From: Rhizobium freirei PRF 81
GTDB lineage: Bacteria > Pseudomonadota > Alphaproteobacteria > Rhizobiales > Rhizobiaceae
Assembly (NCBI RefSeq): GCF_000359745.1
Contig: NZ_AQHN01000054.1
Coordinates: 62,001-126,000, forward strand
Length of the DNA stretch: 64,000 nt
Direction: 5' to 3'
The translations under genes were made by a program, and so were the position numbers. Shown in pieces: positions 8,081 through 16,567 of this stretch. Position 1 is the stretch's first letter, and each line of letters starts with the position of its first letter. Below the pieces are notes generated by a model. The model worked only from the letters and a program-made list of their open reading frames with translations. It made no database searches and was not told the origin of the DNA.

Positions 8081-8788
8081 ATGACCAAGACCATGCTAAC
8101 GCCCCTTCCTTCCATCGACCGCACGCAGCAAGTCATCGAGGCGCTGTCGAGCTTCATCGAGTCGTCCAAGCTGCAGGCAGGCGACCGGCTGCCGACGGAA
8201 CGCGAACTGATGACGGCGCTTTCCGTCGGACGTTCGACGATCCGCGAAGTGATCACCTATTTCCAGGCGTTGGGGGTCATGGAATCGCGAAAAGGCAGCG
8301 GCACCTTCCTGCTGAAGCCGGTTTCCAAGGCGACCATCCATATGCCGCTTTCGCTCGATCCGTCGCATTTGCGCGACGCGCTGCTGCAGACGCTGGAGGT
8401 CCGGCGCGGCATCGAATGCGAGGCCGGCATGGTAGCGGCAAGGAAGCGCACCGACGAAGATATCGTCATTATCGAGCAGAAGCTCAACGAGATGGAACGC
8501 GTCCACGTCGCCAACGGCACGGCCGGACCGGAGGACCTCGCCTTTCACTTGGCGGTCTACGACGCCACGCACAATCCGCTGTTCAAGCAACTTCTCGAGC
8601 AGATGCGCGAAACCTTCGAACGCTTCTGGTCCCATCCTTTCGCGCGGCAGGACTTCGCACGCCGATCCTTTCCCTTTCACCGAACCCTGTTCAACGCGAT
8701 CGTCGACCAGGATCCCGAAGCGGCGCGCGCTGAAACGCTAAAAATTCTCGACGTGGTCGAGGAAGATATCAAGGAAATGTCCAAATGA
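8081..8788 (+). CDS. FadR-subfamily GntR transcriptional regulator
   Basis: The 235-residue protein has an N-terminal winged helix-turn-helix (about 10-75; LPTERELMTALSVGRSTIREVITYFQALGVMESRKGSGTFL is the GntR signature). Its all-helical FCD effector domain (about 95-225) contains the usual metal or ligand-binding Asp/His set (AFHLAVYDATHNPL, FHRTLFNAI). FadR-type regulators repress catabolic operons and let go on binding a small acid or its metal complex. Its stop overlaps the start of the PLP enzyme by 4 bases, so it is the first gene of the operon it most likely controls. The start at 8081 was chosen as the first ATG before the conserved region. Confidence 0.9.
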   Translation: MTKTMLTPLPSIDRTQQVIEALSSFIESSKLQAGDRLPTERELMTALSVGRSTIREVITYFQALGVMESRKGSGTFLLKPVSKATIHMPLSLDPSHLRDALLQTLEVRRGIECEAGMVAARKRTDEDIVIIEQKLNEMERVHVANGTAGPEDLAFHLAVYDATHNPLFKQLLEQMRETFERFWSHPFARQDFARRSFPFHRTLFNAIVDQDPEAARAETLKILDVVEEDIKEMSK

Positions 8789-9951
8789 CTGACGGGCTAG
8801 AGCCGTTCGAACTTGCATCCCTCATCACAGCCCATGACGACGGCAATTTCGCCGAAGCCGTGGTGCCGCCGATCTTCCAGACATCGCTGTTCACCTTCTC
8901 CAGCTATGACGAGATGATCGCCTCCTATCGCGGCGAGAAGGTGCGGCCCATCTATACGCGCGGCCTCAACCCGACGGTGCGCATGTTCGAGGAAATGCTG
9001 GCAAAGCTCGAAGGCGCGGAGGACGCGCTCGGTTTCGCCAGCGGCATGGCGGCGATCTCGTCGGCCGTTCTGAGCTTTGTCGAGCCGGGCGACCGGATCG
9101 TTGCGGTCAAGCATGTCTATCCCGATGCCTTCCGCCTCTTCGGCACCGTTCTGAAGCGGATGAAGGTCGAGGTGACCTATGTCGACGGTCGCGACGAGGA
9201 AGCCGTCGCCAAGGCGCTTCCTGGCGCCAAGGTCTTCTACATGGAAAGCCCGACGAGCTGGGTCATGGAAGCGCACGACGTCGGTGCCCTGGCCGCGCTC
9301 GCCAAGCAGCATGGCGTCGTCTCGATGATCGACAACAGCTGGGCCACCCCCTATTTCCAGCAGCCGCTGAAGCTCGGCGTCGATCTCGTCATCCATTCCG
9401 CCTCCAAATATCTCGGTGGTCATAGCGATGTGGTCGCCGGCATCGTTGCAGGCTCGAAGGAGATGATCGCGCGGCTGAAGGCCGAGGCCTATCCCTATCT
9501 CGGCGGCAAGCTTTCGCCCTTCGACGCATGGCTTCTGATCCGCGGTCTGCGCACCTTGCCGATCCGCATGAAGGTGCATGAGGCTGCGGCGATGACGATC
9601 GCAAAGCGACTGCAGGAGCTCGACGTCGTCGAGCAGGTCTGCCATCCGGGCCTCGCCAATCGCCTGCCCGCAGGCCTGAACGGAACCTCGGGTCTGTTTT
9701 CCTTCATCTTCCGCGAAGGTGTGGATGTCCGCGCCTTCGCCGACCGCCTCACGCTCTTCAAACTGGGTGTGAGCTGGGGTGGACATGAAAGCCTGATCGT
9801 GCCCGGCGAAGTCGTGCTGCAGCAGAAGGCTCAGCCGAATTCCGCCCACACATTCGGCATCAACGCGCGCTCCGTGCGTCTCCATATCGGCCTCGAAGGA
9901 ACCGAGGCCCTGTGGAAGGAACTCGAGGAGGCAATCGCCGCCGCCTCGTGA
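8785..9951 (+). CDS. Cys/Met-metabolism PLP-dependent enzyme (lyase or synthase)
   Basis: The 388-residue protein is a trans-sulfuration-type PLP enzyme, related to cystathionine gamma-synthase, gamma-lyase, beta-lyase and methionine gamma-lyase. The Schiff-base lysine is K208 in HSASKYLGGHSD and the cofactor Asp is D183 in MIDNSWATP. Phosphate-binding residues lie in YTRGLNPTVRMFEEMLAKLEGAEDALGFASGMAA. The usual YGGT/YGCT loop is YPDA (112-115), keeping Tyr but losing the glycines, so substrate choice may differ from textbook members. It is wedged between its FadR-type regulator (4-base overlap) and a complete sugar-type ABC importer, so it probably cleaves something that importer brings in. 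The exact reaction cannot be told. Confidence 0.85.
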   Translation: MTDGLEPFELASLITAHDDGNFAEAVVPPIFQTSLFTFSSYDEMIASYRGEKVRPIYTRGLNPTVRMFEEMLAKLEGAEDALGFASGMAAISSAVLSFVEPGDRIVAVKHVYPDAFRLFGTVLKRMKVEVTYVDGRDEEAVAKALPGAKVFYMESPTSWVMEAHDVGALAALAKQHGVVSMIDNSWATPYFQQPLKLGVDLVIHSASKYLGGHSDVVAGIVAGSKEMIARLKAEAYPYLGGKLSPFDAWLLIRGLRTLPIRMKVHEAAAMTIAKRLQELDVVEQVCHPGLANRLPAGLNGTSGLFSFIFREGVDVRAFADRLTLFKLGVSWGGHESLIVPGEVVLQQKAQPNSAHTFGINARSVRLHIGLEGTEALWKELEEAIAAAS

Positions 9952-9990
9952 ATTAAGCAACCTGTGAGGAAAACCTAAAAGGGGAACAAC

Positions 9991-11250
9991 ATGAAAAGAC
10001 TGATAACCGCAGCACTCTTTACCGCCATGATGGCGGGCACAGCCTTTGCCGGTACGACTTTGAAGCTCGTGGAAGTGATCACGAGCCCAGAGCGCACCGA
10101 GACGCTCAAGTCGATCGTCGCAAAGTTCGAAGCCGCCAATCCAGGCACCAAGGTCGACATCATCTCCCTGCCCTGGAACGAAGCCTTCCAGAAATTCGCC
10201 ACCATGGTTTCGGCCGGCGACACGCCGGACGTCATGGAAATGCCCGACACCTGGCTCTCGCTTTACGGCAATAACGGCATGCTCGAAAGCCTGGAGCCGT
10301 ATCTGGCGAAATGGGAGCATACCAAGGAACTGACGCCGCGGGCACTGCAGCTCGGCCGCGACGTGAAGAATACGGCCTACATGCTGCCTTATGGCTTCTA
10401 TCTGCGCGCCATGTTCTACAACAAGAAAATCCTCAAGGACGCCGGCGTCGCGGCGCCGCCGAAGACGATGGACGAGTTCGTCAAGGCATCCGAAGCCATC
10501 TCCAAGCTGCCGGGCAAATACGGCTACTGCATGCGCGGCGGTCCGGGCGGTCTCAACGGCTGGATGATCTTCGCCGCCTCCATGGCCGGCGACAACAAGT
10601 ACTTCAAGGATGACGGCACCTCGACGATGAACAGCGCCGGCTGGGCCAAGGGCATCGAATGGATGGTCGATCTCTACAAGAAGGGCTACGCGCCGAAGGA
10701 TAGCGTCAACTGGGGCTTCAACGAAGTCGTCGCCGGTTTCTATTCCGGCACCTGCGCCTTCCTCGACCAGGATCCGGATGCTTTGATCGCCGTCGCCGAG
10801 CGCATGAACAAGGACGATTTCGGCGTGGCACCGCTGCCCAAAGGCCCGGATGGCAAATCCTTCCCGACCATCGGTTACGGCGGTTGGTCGATGTTCTCCA
10901 GCAGCCAGAACAAGGATCTCTCCTGGAAGCTGATCGAAACGCTTGAGGGACCGGAAGGCAACCTCGTCTGGAACAAGAAGATCGGCGCGCTGCCGGCCTA
11001 TACCGCGGCCGAAAAGGACCCCTTCTACGCCGGCGATCAGTTCAAGGGCTGGTTCCAGGAATTGGCCGACAAGGACACCGTCCCCACCGTCATGCCGACC
11101 TATCTTGAGGAATTCGCCTTCTTCAAGGATTCACTCGCCATCAAGACCTCGCAGCAGGCGATGCTCGGCGATATCTCCGCGAAGGACCTTGCCGCCCAGT
11201 GGGCGGACTATCTGACCAAGGCGCAGCAGAAATTCCTCGCCAAGAAATAA
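9991..11250 (+). CDS. CUT1-family sugar ABC transporter substrate-binding protein
   Basis: The 419-residue periplasmic protein has a Sec signal (MKRLITAALFTAMMAGTAFA). It shows the MalE/UgpB-type extracellular solute-binding family 1 pattern: TLKLVEVITSPERTETLKSIVAKFEAANPGTKVDI at the mature start, the DVMEMPDTWLSLYGNNG block and the GFYSGTCAFLDQDPDAL core. It captures ligand for the two permeases that follow. Thirty-nine bases separate it from the PLP-enzyme gene, so it shares that operon. The ligand is unknown; the neighbour suggests an amino-acid- or thiol-linked sugar, or a non-sugar. Confidence 0.9.
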   Translation: MKRLITAALFTAMMAGTAFAGTTLKLVEVITSPERTETLKSIVAKFEAANPGTKVDIISLPWNEAFQKFATMVSAGDTPDVMEMPDTWLSLYGNNGMLESLEPYLAKWEHTKELTPRALQLGRDVKNTAYMLPYGFYLRAMFYNKKILKDAGVAAPPKTMDEFVKASEAISKLPGKYGYCMRGGPGGLNGWMIFAASMAGDNKYFKDDGTSTMNSAGWAKGIEWMVDLYKKGYAPKDSVNWGFNEVVAGFYSGTCAFLDQDPDALIAVAERMNKDDFGVAPLPKGPDGKSFPTIGYGGWSMFSSSQNKDLSWKLIETLEGPEGNLVWNKKIGALPAYTAAEKDPFYAGDQFKGWFQELADKDTVPTVMPTYLEEFAFFKDSLAIKTSQQAMLGDISAKDLAAQWADYLTKAQQKFLAKK

Positions 11251-11261
11251 TCCGCATGTTC

Positions 11262-11283
11262 GGCGGCGGAGCAATCCGCCGCC
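11262..11283 (+). other. Intra-operon stem-loop with GCAA tetraloop
   Basis: A perfect 9-base stem, GGCGGCGGA with TCCGCCGCC, is closed by a GCAA (GNRA-class) tetraloop just after the binding-protein stop codon. There is no T-run, so it is not a full terminator. Such hairpins after binding-protein genes usually protect the upstream mRNA from 3' decay and lower permease expression relative to the binding protein. Confidence 0.65.
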
Positions 11284-11338
11284 ATTCCTGCCACTGAAAC
11301 AGACGGCGTCCGAACGCCGCGAACGGGAACTCTTGCAG

Positions 11339-12271
11339 ATGACTTCGATCGCCGACACGCTCGACGGGCGGCACGACCGCAGACCGTGGCTGAAGCGCCT
11401 CGCCGACGCCTCGGAACCCTATCTCTATAGCGCGCCTGCCCTTATCCTCATCATCGCTGTGATGCTGGTGCCGCTGGCGATCGGCGTTTCCTATGCCTTT
11501 CGCGATATTCAATTGCTCAATCCATTTTCCGGCGGCTTCATCGGCCTCCAGCACTTCCGCGACCTTGCGAAAGATGGCGCCTTTTACTGGGCTTTGAAGA
11601 ACACGCTGTGGTGGACCGGTGCTTCGGTCGCGCTGCAATTCATTTTTGGGCTCATCCTGGCTCTTTTGTTGGACAAGCCCTTTGCTGGCCGGTCGATCGT
11701 GCAGGCTTTGGTGTTCCTGCCCTGGGCGGTTCCCTCTTTCCTCGCGGGGCTCAACTGGTCCTGGCTGTTCAACCCGGTCATCGGCCCGATCCCGCATTGG
11801 CTTTACGCTCTCGGCCTGATGAGCGAGCCGACCAATATCCTGTCCGATCCGCAATATGCGATGTGGGGACCGATCGTCGCCAATGTCTGGTGGGGCATTC
11901 CCTTCTTTGCGATCACGCTTTTGGCCGCACTCCAGGCGATCCCGCGCGATCTCTATGAGGCCGCTTCGATCGACGGCGCCGGCTGGTTCGAACGCTTCCG
12001 CTCGATCACGCTTCCCTTCCTTGCGCCGACGATCGCCATCACGGTGCTCCTGCGCACAGTCTGGGTGTCCAACTTCGCCGATCTGATCATCGTCATGACG
12101 GGCGGCGGCCCCGCGGACCGCACGCAGATCGTCGCCAGCTACATCTTCACGCAGGCCTTCAGGCGGCTGGATTTCGGCTATGCCTCGGCCATCGCCCTGG
12201 TTCTGCTGGTGCTGCTACTTGCCTATTCCATGTTGATCATCCTGCTGCGGCAGACCCTGCTGAAGGATTGA
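11339..12271 (+). CDS. CUT1 sugar ABC transporter permease 1 (MalF/UgpA type)
   Basis: The protein has about 310 residues and six transmembrane segments. The binding-protein-dependent transport (BPD) loop is EAASIDGAGWFERFRSITLPFLAP near residues 203-226, carrying the EAAxxxG contact with the ABC ATPase. It forms the membrane channel with the following permease. I chose the ATG at 11339; an in-frame TTG at 11333 is the only earlier option. Spacing to the next permease is 3 bases. Confidence 0.9.
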   Translation: MTSIADTLDGRHDRRPWLKRLADASEPYLYSAPALILIIAVMLVPLAIGVSYAFRDIQLLNPFSGGFIGLQHFRDLAKDGAFYWALKNTLWWTGASVALQFIFGLILALLLDKPFAGRSIVQALVFLPWAVPSFLAGLNWSWLFNPVIGPIPHWLYALGLMSEPTNILSDPQYAMWGPIVANVWWGIPFFAITLLAALQAIPRDLYEAASIDGAGWFERFRSITLPFLAPTIAITVLLRTVWVSNFADLIIVMTGGGPADRTQIVASYIFTQAFRRLDFGYASAIALVLLVLLLAYSMLIILLRQTLLKD

Positions 12272-12274
12272 GCC

Positions 12275-13105
12275 ATGAGACGATCCATCATCCCCACCAT
12301 TGCACATCGGCTGGCGATCCTCTGCTATGTCGTCTTCGCGCTCTTTCCGCTCTTCTGGCTGCTCAAGGTCTCGGTGACGCCGAATGACCTGCTCTATACG
12401 GAAGGCGTGCGCATGTGGCCGTCGCGCACGACCTGGGAACACTACTCCTTCGTGCTGCAGCACAGCGACTTTCCGACCTTCTTCAAGAACAGCCTGATCG
12501 TCTCCGCCTCGACGGCGATTACGGTCACCATCTGCGCTTCGCTGTCGGGCTATGCGCTCTCGCGCTTCACCTTCCGCGCCAAATACTGGATCGTGGCGCT
12601 GATGCTGCTGACGCAGATGTTCCCGCTGGTCATGCTCGTCGCGCCGATCTTCAAGATCCTGACGCCGCTGCACCTGACGAACAGCCTGACCGGCCTCGTC
12701 ATCGTCTACACGGCCTTCAACGTGCCCTTCGCCACTTTCCTGATGCAGTCCTTCTTCGACGGCATTCCGAAGGATCTGGAAGAGGCGGCCATGATCGACG
12801 GCGCAACGCAGTTTACCGCGTTCAGGCAGATCATCCTGCCGCTCACCCTGCCCGGCATCGCGGCGACGCTCGGCTTCGTTTTCACCGCGGCATGGAGCGA
12901 GCTGCTCTTCGCGCTGATGCTCATAAACGGCAATCAGGCTGCGACCTTCCCGGTCGGGCTTCTCACCTTCGTCTCGAAATTCTCCGTGGACTTCGGGCAG
13001 ATGATGGCGGCGGGCGTCATGGCGCTCATTCCGGCAGCCCTCTTCTTCCTGCTCATCCAACGTTATCTCGTGCAGGGTCTCACGGCCGGCGCGGTCAAGG
13101 GTTAG
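12275..13105 (+). CDS. CUT1 sugar ABC transporter permease 2 (MalG/UgpE type)
   Basis: This is a 276-residue six-helix permease. Its EAA loop is LEEAAMIDGATQFTAFRQIILPLTLPG at about 168-194, with the invariant EAAxxDGA. The N-terminal helix is followed by the typical periplasmic segment and SLSGYALSRF. It partners the permease immediately upstream and precedes the ATPase gene by 4 bases, so all four transporter genes are one unit. Confidence 0.9.
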   Translation: MRRSIIPTIAHRLAILCYVVFALFPLFWLLKVSVTPNDLLYTEGVRMWPSRTTWEHYSFVLQHSDFPTFFKNSLIVSASTAITVTICASLSGYALSRFTFRAKYWIVALMLLTQMFPLVMLVAPIFKILTPLHLTNSLTGLVIVYTAFNVPFATFLMQSFFDGIPKDLEEAAMIDGATQFTAFRQIILPLTLPGIAATLGFVFTAAWSELLFALMLINGNQAATFPVGLLTFVSKFSVDFGQMMAAGVMALIPAALFFLLIQRYLVQGLTAGAVKG

Positions 13106-13109
13106 TCAA

Positions 13110-14168
13110 ATGGCATCGATCGATATTCAGAACGTCAAGAAAGCCTACGGCCACGTGCAGGTGCTGCACGACATCGACCTTCGCATCAAGGATGGCGAGT
13201 TCGTCGTTCTCGTTGGTCCCTCCGGATGCGGCAAGTCCACCTTGCTCAGGATGATTGCCGGCCTCGAAGACATCAGCGGCGGCGAAATCCGCATCGAGAA
13301 GAAGCGCGTCAACGAGTTGCATCCGAAGGATCGCGACATCGCCATGGTGTTCCAGTCTTATGCGCTCTATCCGCATATGAATGTGGCCGGCAACATGAGC
13401 TACAGCCTGCGGCTTCGGAAGATGGCGAAGGAAAGCATTGCCAAGGCCGTCGCGAACGCGGCAGCCAAGCTCGGCCTCGATCCGCTGCTCGAACGCCGGC
13501 CGAAGGCGCTCTCCGGCGGCCAGCGTCAGCGCGTCGCCATGGGCCGCGCCATCGTACGCCAGCCGAAGGCCTTCCTCTTCGACGAGCCGCTTTCGAACCT
13601 CGACGCCCGCTTGCGCGAGCAGATGCGCGCCGAAATCAAGAAGTTGCACGGCGATCTTAAAGCAACGTCGATCTATGTCACCCACGACCAGATCGAGGCC
13701 ATGACGCTGGCGGACCGCATCGTCGCCATGCATGGCGGCGTGGTGCAGCAGGTCGGCAGCCCACTCGAACTTTACGACCATCCCGCCAATCTCTTCGTGG
13801 CCGGCTTCATCGGCTCGCCCGGCATGAACTTCCTCGAAGCGATCTATGAGGGAAATGGCGTCAAGCTCAAGGACGGCACTCTCGTGCCGCTTTTGAAGCC
13901 GTTGAAACTGACGGCGGGGACAAAGGTGACGCTCGGCATTCGTCCGGAGCATGTCGTGCTATCGTCCAATCCGTCCGACATGGCTGCCAATGTCGAACTC
14001 ATCGAACCAACCGGCTTCGGCATCATCCTGCATCTTTCGCTGCATGGCTTGCCCTTCAAGGTGTTCACGCTGGATCGCAGCGCACTGAGTGCCGGCAAGC
14101 AGGTCAATGTCGCATTCCCGGCGCAGCACCTGCATGTCTTCGATGAGGAAGGAAAAAGGGCGGCGTAA
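13110..14168 (+). CDS. CUT1 sugar ABC transporter ATP-binding protein (UgpC/MsmK type)
   Basis: The 352-residue ATPase has Walker A GPSGCGKST (about 37-45), signature LSGGQRQRV (about 133-141), Walker B FLFDEPLSNLDA and the switch His in YVTHDQIEAM. A C-terminal TOBE/OB regulatory domain (about 235-350) is typical of MalK/UgpC proteins. It drives uptake through the two preceding permeases. The stop codon sits in the loop of the operon terminator, so the transporter operon ends here. Confidence 0.93.
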   Translation: MASIDIQNVKKAYGHVQVLHDIDLRIKDGEFVVLVGPSGCGKSTLLRMIAGLEDISGGEIRIEKKRVNELHPKDRDIAMVFQSYALYPHMNVAGNMSYSLRLRKMAKESIAKAVANAAAKLGLDPLLERRPKALSGGQRQRVAMGRAIVRQPKAFLFDEPLSNLDARLREQMRAEIKKLHGDLKATSIYVTHDQIEAMTLADRIVAMHGGVVQQVGSPLELYDHPANLFVAGFIGSPGMNFLEAIYEGNGVKLKDGTLVPLLKPLKLTAGTKVTLGIRPEHVVLSSNPSDMAANVELIEPTGFGIILHLSLHGLPFKVFTLDRSALSAGKQVNVAFPAQHLHVFDEEGKRAA

Positions 14169-14184
14169 GCGCCGTCCTTTATAT
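14156..14184 (+). terminator. Rho-independent terminator of the ABC transporter operon
   Basis: AAGGGCGGCG (14156-14165) pairs with CGCCGTCCTT (14170-14179) around a four-base loop that contains the ATPase stop codon TAA, followed by TTTATAT. One G-T pair occurs in the stem. The last codons of the ATPase therefore form half of the hairpin. Confidence 0.7.
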
Positions 14185-14309
14185 CACAGCACCTTGCGCG
14201 GTTAGTGAACCGATGGAACCTTGGCGCGCGTATTTGCCGGCCTTCACTGTCGCAGAAGTTTCATTCTGATGCGACACTATGAACTCCTCTTTAGCTCCGG
14301 GAGGATGTC

Positions 14310-15359
14310 ATGCCGCTCAACAATTACGCCGTGCTCAAAGGCAGACCCATCAACAATCGCTTGGCAACCGGCTCGAGCCCGCATTACCAGGTGCTGGTCT
14401 CGGAAAACGGAACATTGTACCGCATTGCGATCAATGTGCGCTCGCAGGATGGAAGCGAGGTCGAATTCCTCGTGCGCTCGCGCTTCGAACATCCGATCAC
14501 GGCGCAGTTGGCGGAGCTGCCGGAGGGATTGCATCCGACCCCGAGCCAGCCCGGCGGAGTGGCGCTCGATTTCATCCGTGGCAACCTCATGCAGCCCTGG
14601 GAACTGAAGCCGCTTCCGATTTCCGCCGCAGGCCCGGACAATGATCTCAACGAAAAGATCGATAGCTACATTCAACGCGCCATGTCGGACGAATTGGCGA
14701 TGATCTATGCTTTCGGCGAGACCTGGGGACCTGAGAGCGATAAGGCAGACCAATATTTCGGCTTCAAGCCCGGTCGCGGCATTCATGACATCCATTTCAA
14801 CCAAGGCAATCCGCCCGGCAAATATGCCTCTCAAAATGGCCCCTGGCAGGATGGCGGCCTGATACTGGAGTTTCCCCGCGAGAATCAATGGGTCGCAGTC
14901 TTCATGAAATTCCAGACGCAGGCATGGCATTCGGACGACACGGATGGCTCGGTCATCGTTCAACAGAATGAGGGTCATCCGAACCTGCCGCACGCGCCAA
15001 TCGATCGCGATGCCATTCCCGCCTTCGACGTTCCGGATGGGCTGGTGCGCATCGTCGCAGCCTATGTCAACGACGTGAGAACGCCGGAGCGAGAGACCGT
15101 TACGCTGCTGAATACGGCCGATGTACCCGTCGATCTCACGGGATGGCAAATCAAGGACAAGCAGAAGAATACAATGACCTTGAGCGGTTCGATTGCTGCA
15201 GGCGCGACGGAGGTCATCGAAATCCGGCCGCCCGTCGCGCTATCCAACAAAGGCGGGATCATCACCCTGCTCAACGCACAGGGCCTCAAGGTTCACGGCG
15301 TCTCCTATACGAAGGAACAGGCCAGACAACCCGGACGGACCATCCCATTCCAGGGGTGA
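14310..15359 (+). CDS. DUF2278 protein with C-terminal lamin-tail domain
   Basis: The 349-residue protein opens with the DUF2278 signature (MPLNNYAVLKGRPINNRLATGSSPHYQVLV). It continues with conserved blocks LDFIRGNLMQPWELKPLP, GRGIHDIHFNQGNPPGKYASQNGPWQDGGLIL and WVAVFMKFQTQAWHSDD, ending near residue 230. Residues from about 255 to 345 form a lamin-tail-type immunoglobulin fold (VTLLNTADVPVDLTGWQIKDKQKNTMTLSG). No signal peptide is seen, so it is cytoplasmic unless exported another way. The function of DUF2278 is unknown; lamin-tail domains often accompany nucleases or surface proteins. A GGGAGGATGTC ribosome site precedes the ATG. Confidence 0.85.
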   Translation: MPLNNYAVLKGRPINNRLATGSSPHYQVLVSENGTLYRIAINVRSQDGSEVEFLVRSRFEHPITAQLAELPEGLHPTPSQPGGVALDFIRGNLMQPWELKPLPISAAGPDNDLNEKIDSYIQRAMSDELAMIYAFGETWGPESDKADQYFGFKPGRGIHDIHFNQGNPPGKYASQNGPWQDGGLILEFPRENQWVAVFMKFQTQAWHSDDTDGSVIVQQNEGHPNLPHAPIDRDAIPAFDVPDGLVRIVAAYVNDVRTPERETVTLLNTADVPVDLTGWQIKDKQKNTMTLSGSIAAGATEVIEIRPPVALSNKGGIITLLNAQGLKVHGVSYTKEQARQPGRTIPFQG

Positions 15360-15395
15360 GAGTTTCGGCAGCAATAGAGGCCAATGTCCGGCGTT

Positions 15396-15417
15396 GCCCG
15401 GCGCGCGAGCGCCGGGC
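15396..15417. terminator. GC stem-loop between convergent genes
   Basis: GCCCGGCGC and GCGCCGGGC form a perfect 9-base stem with a GCGA (GNRA) loop, midway between the converging DUF2278 and M24 peptidase genes. It lacks a T-run on either side, so a bidirectional or factor-assisted terminator, or an mRNA end protector, is inferred. Confidence 0.5.
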
Positions 15418-15427
15418 TGATCCGTCA

Positions 15428-16567
15428 TCAGGCGAAAGGTTCGGTCGGCCCTTTGGATGGCTGAGTGAACCAGCGCGGCCCCTCTTCCGTCGTGTAGATA
15501 TGATCCTCGAGACGGATACCGAATTTCTGTGGGAAGACGATCATCGGCTCGTTCGAGAAGCACATGCCGGCGGCAAGCGGCGTCGCGTTGCCGCGGACGA
15601 TATAGGGCTCCTCATGGATTTCCAGTCCCAAGCCATGGCCGGCGCGATGCGGCAATCCCGGCATCTTGTAGTCCGGCCCCAGCGAATGCTTCGCAAGGAC
15701 CGCACGGGCCGCATCATCAAGGCTTGAGCAGGCAGCACCGAGCTTGGCTGCATCGAAGACGGCCTGCTGCGCCTCACGCTCGATTGCCCAAGCGTCTTCG
15801 AAAGCGGTATCGCCAGCCTTCAGCTTGTAGGTTCGCGTCAGGTCGGAGTGATAGCCGTCGAGACGGCAACCGGTGTCCACCAGGATGACATCGTCTTCGC
15901 CGAGCGTCTGGTCACCGTCGGCGCCGTGGGGCAGCGACGTTGCCGCACCGAAGGATACGATGCAGAAGGTCGAGCTTGAAGCGCCGGCTTGGCGATGCTG
16001 CCTGTCGATGAACTCCACGACTTCGGAGGCGCGGATGCCAGGCTTCAGCAGCGCGTGAGCCTGCTTGTGGACATCGAGCGTCAGGTTCATCACATAGCGA
16101 ATGAGCGCGATCTCGGCCGGAGATTTGATCCGGCGAAGACGATTGATGATCGGCCCGCCATTCGTCAGCCTTTCGGCTCCGAGCTTCGCCGCCAGCGCAT
16201 GGTAGTAGAAAAGCGGCATGCTGTCGTCGAGTGCGAGAATGCCGCTGTCGCCGAGCAGACTTGCGACGAGAGCGGCACTGCTTTCCTCTTCCTGCCATAC
16301 GAGGATTTCGGCCGGCAGATGCGGCAGGGTCTCGACACGGCTGCGCTCGAAGCCGGGGACGATGTAGTAGAGCGCAGTCGGCGTCACCAATGCCCCGAGA
16401 AAGCGTTCGCTCGCGTGCCAGACGAGGCCCGTGAAATAGCGCAGGCTCTCGCTTGGCCCGAGCAGCATGCCCGCGAGGCCCTCCGCTTCAAGCACCTGGC
16501 GAAGGCGCGAAAGGCGCGCCTGTCTTTCTTCCTCGGCGATCCTGGGAACTGGATGTTGCCACGACAT
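15428..16567 (-). CDS. M24-family Xaa-Pro aminopeptidase/dipeptidase
   Basis: The 379-residue metallopeptidase has an N-terminal creatinase-like domain (about 1-140) and a C-terminal pita-bread catalytic domain. All five metal ligands are visible: the Asp pair in LVDTGCRLDGYHSDLTRTY, His in HRAGHGLGLEIHEEP, Glu in FSNEPMIVF and Glu in IRLEDHIY. It should cleave peptides with proline in the second position in the cytoplasm, using two Mn or Co ions. It stands alone and converges with the DUF2278 gene. The ATG at 16567 lies just after a GGAGAGTTGA-type ribosome site. Confidence 0.9.
   Translation of the reverse strand: MSWQHPVPRIAEEERQARLSRLRQVLEAEGLAGMLLGPSESLRYFTGLVWHASERFLGALVTPTALYYIVPGFERSRVETLPHLPAEILVWQEEESSAALVASLLGDSGILALDDSMPLFYYHALAAKLGAERLTNGGPIINRLRRIKSPAEIALIRYVMNLTLDVHKQAHALLKPGIRASEVVEFIDRQHRQAGASSSTFCIVSFGAATSLPHGADGDQTLGEDDVILVDTGCRLDGYHSDLTRTYKLKAGDTAFEDAWAIEREAQQAVFDAAKLGAACSSLDDAARAVLAKHSLGPDYKMPGLPHRAGHGLGLEIHEEPYIVRGNATPLAAGMCFSNEPMIVFPQKFGIRLEDHIYTTEEGPRWFTQPSKGPTEPFA

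Noticed and set aside
8797..10320. 507-codon minus-strand frame opposite the PLP enzyme
   Set aside because: A long shadow frame caused by high GC at third codon positions of the true gene.
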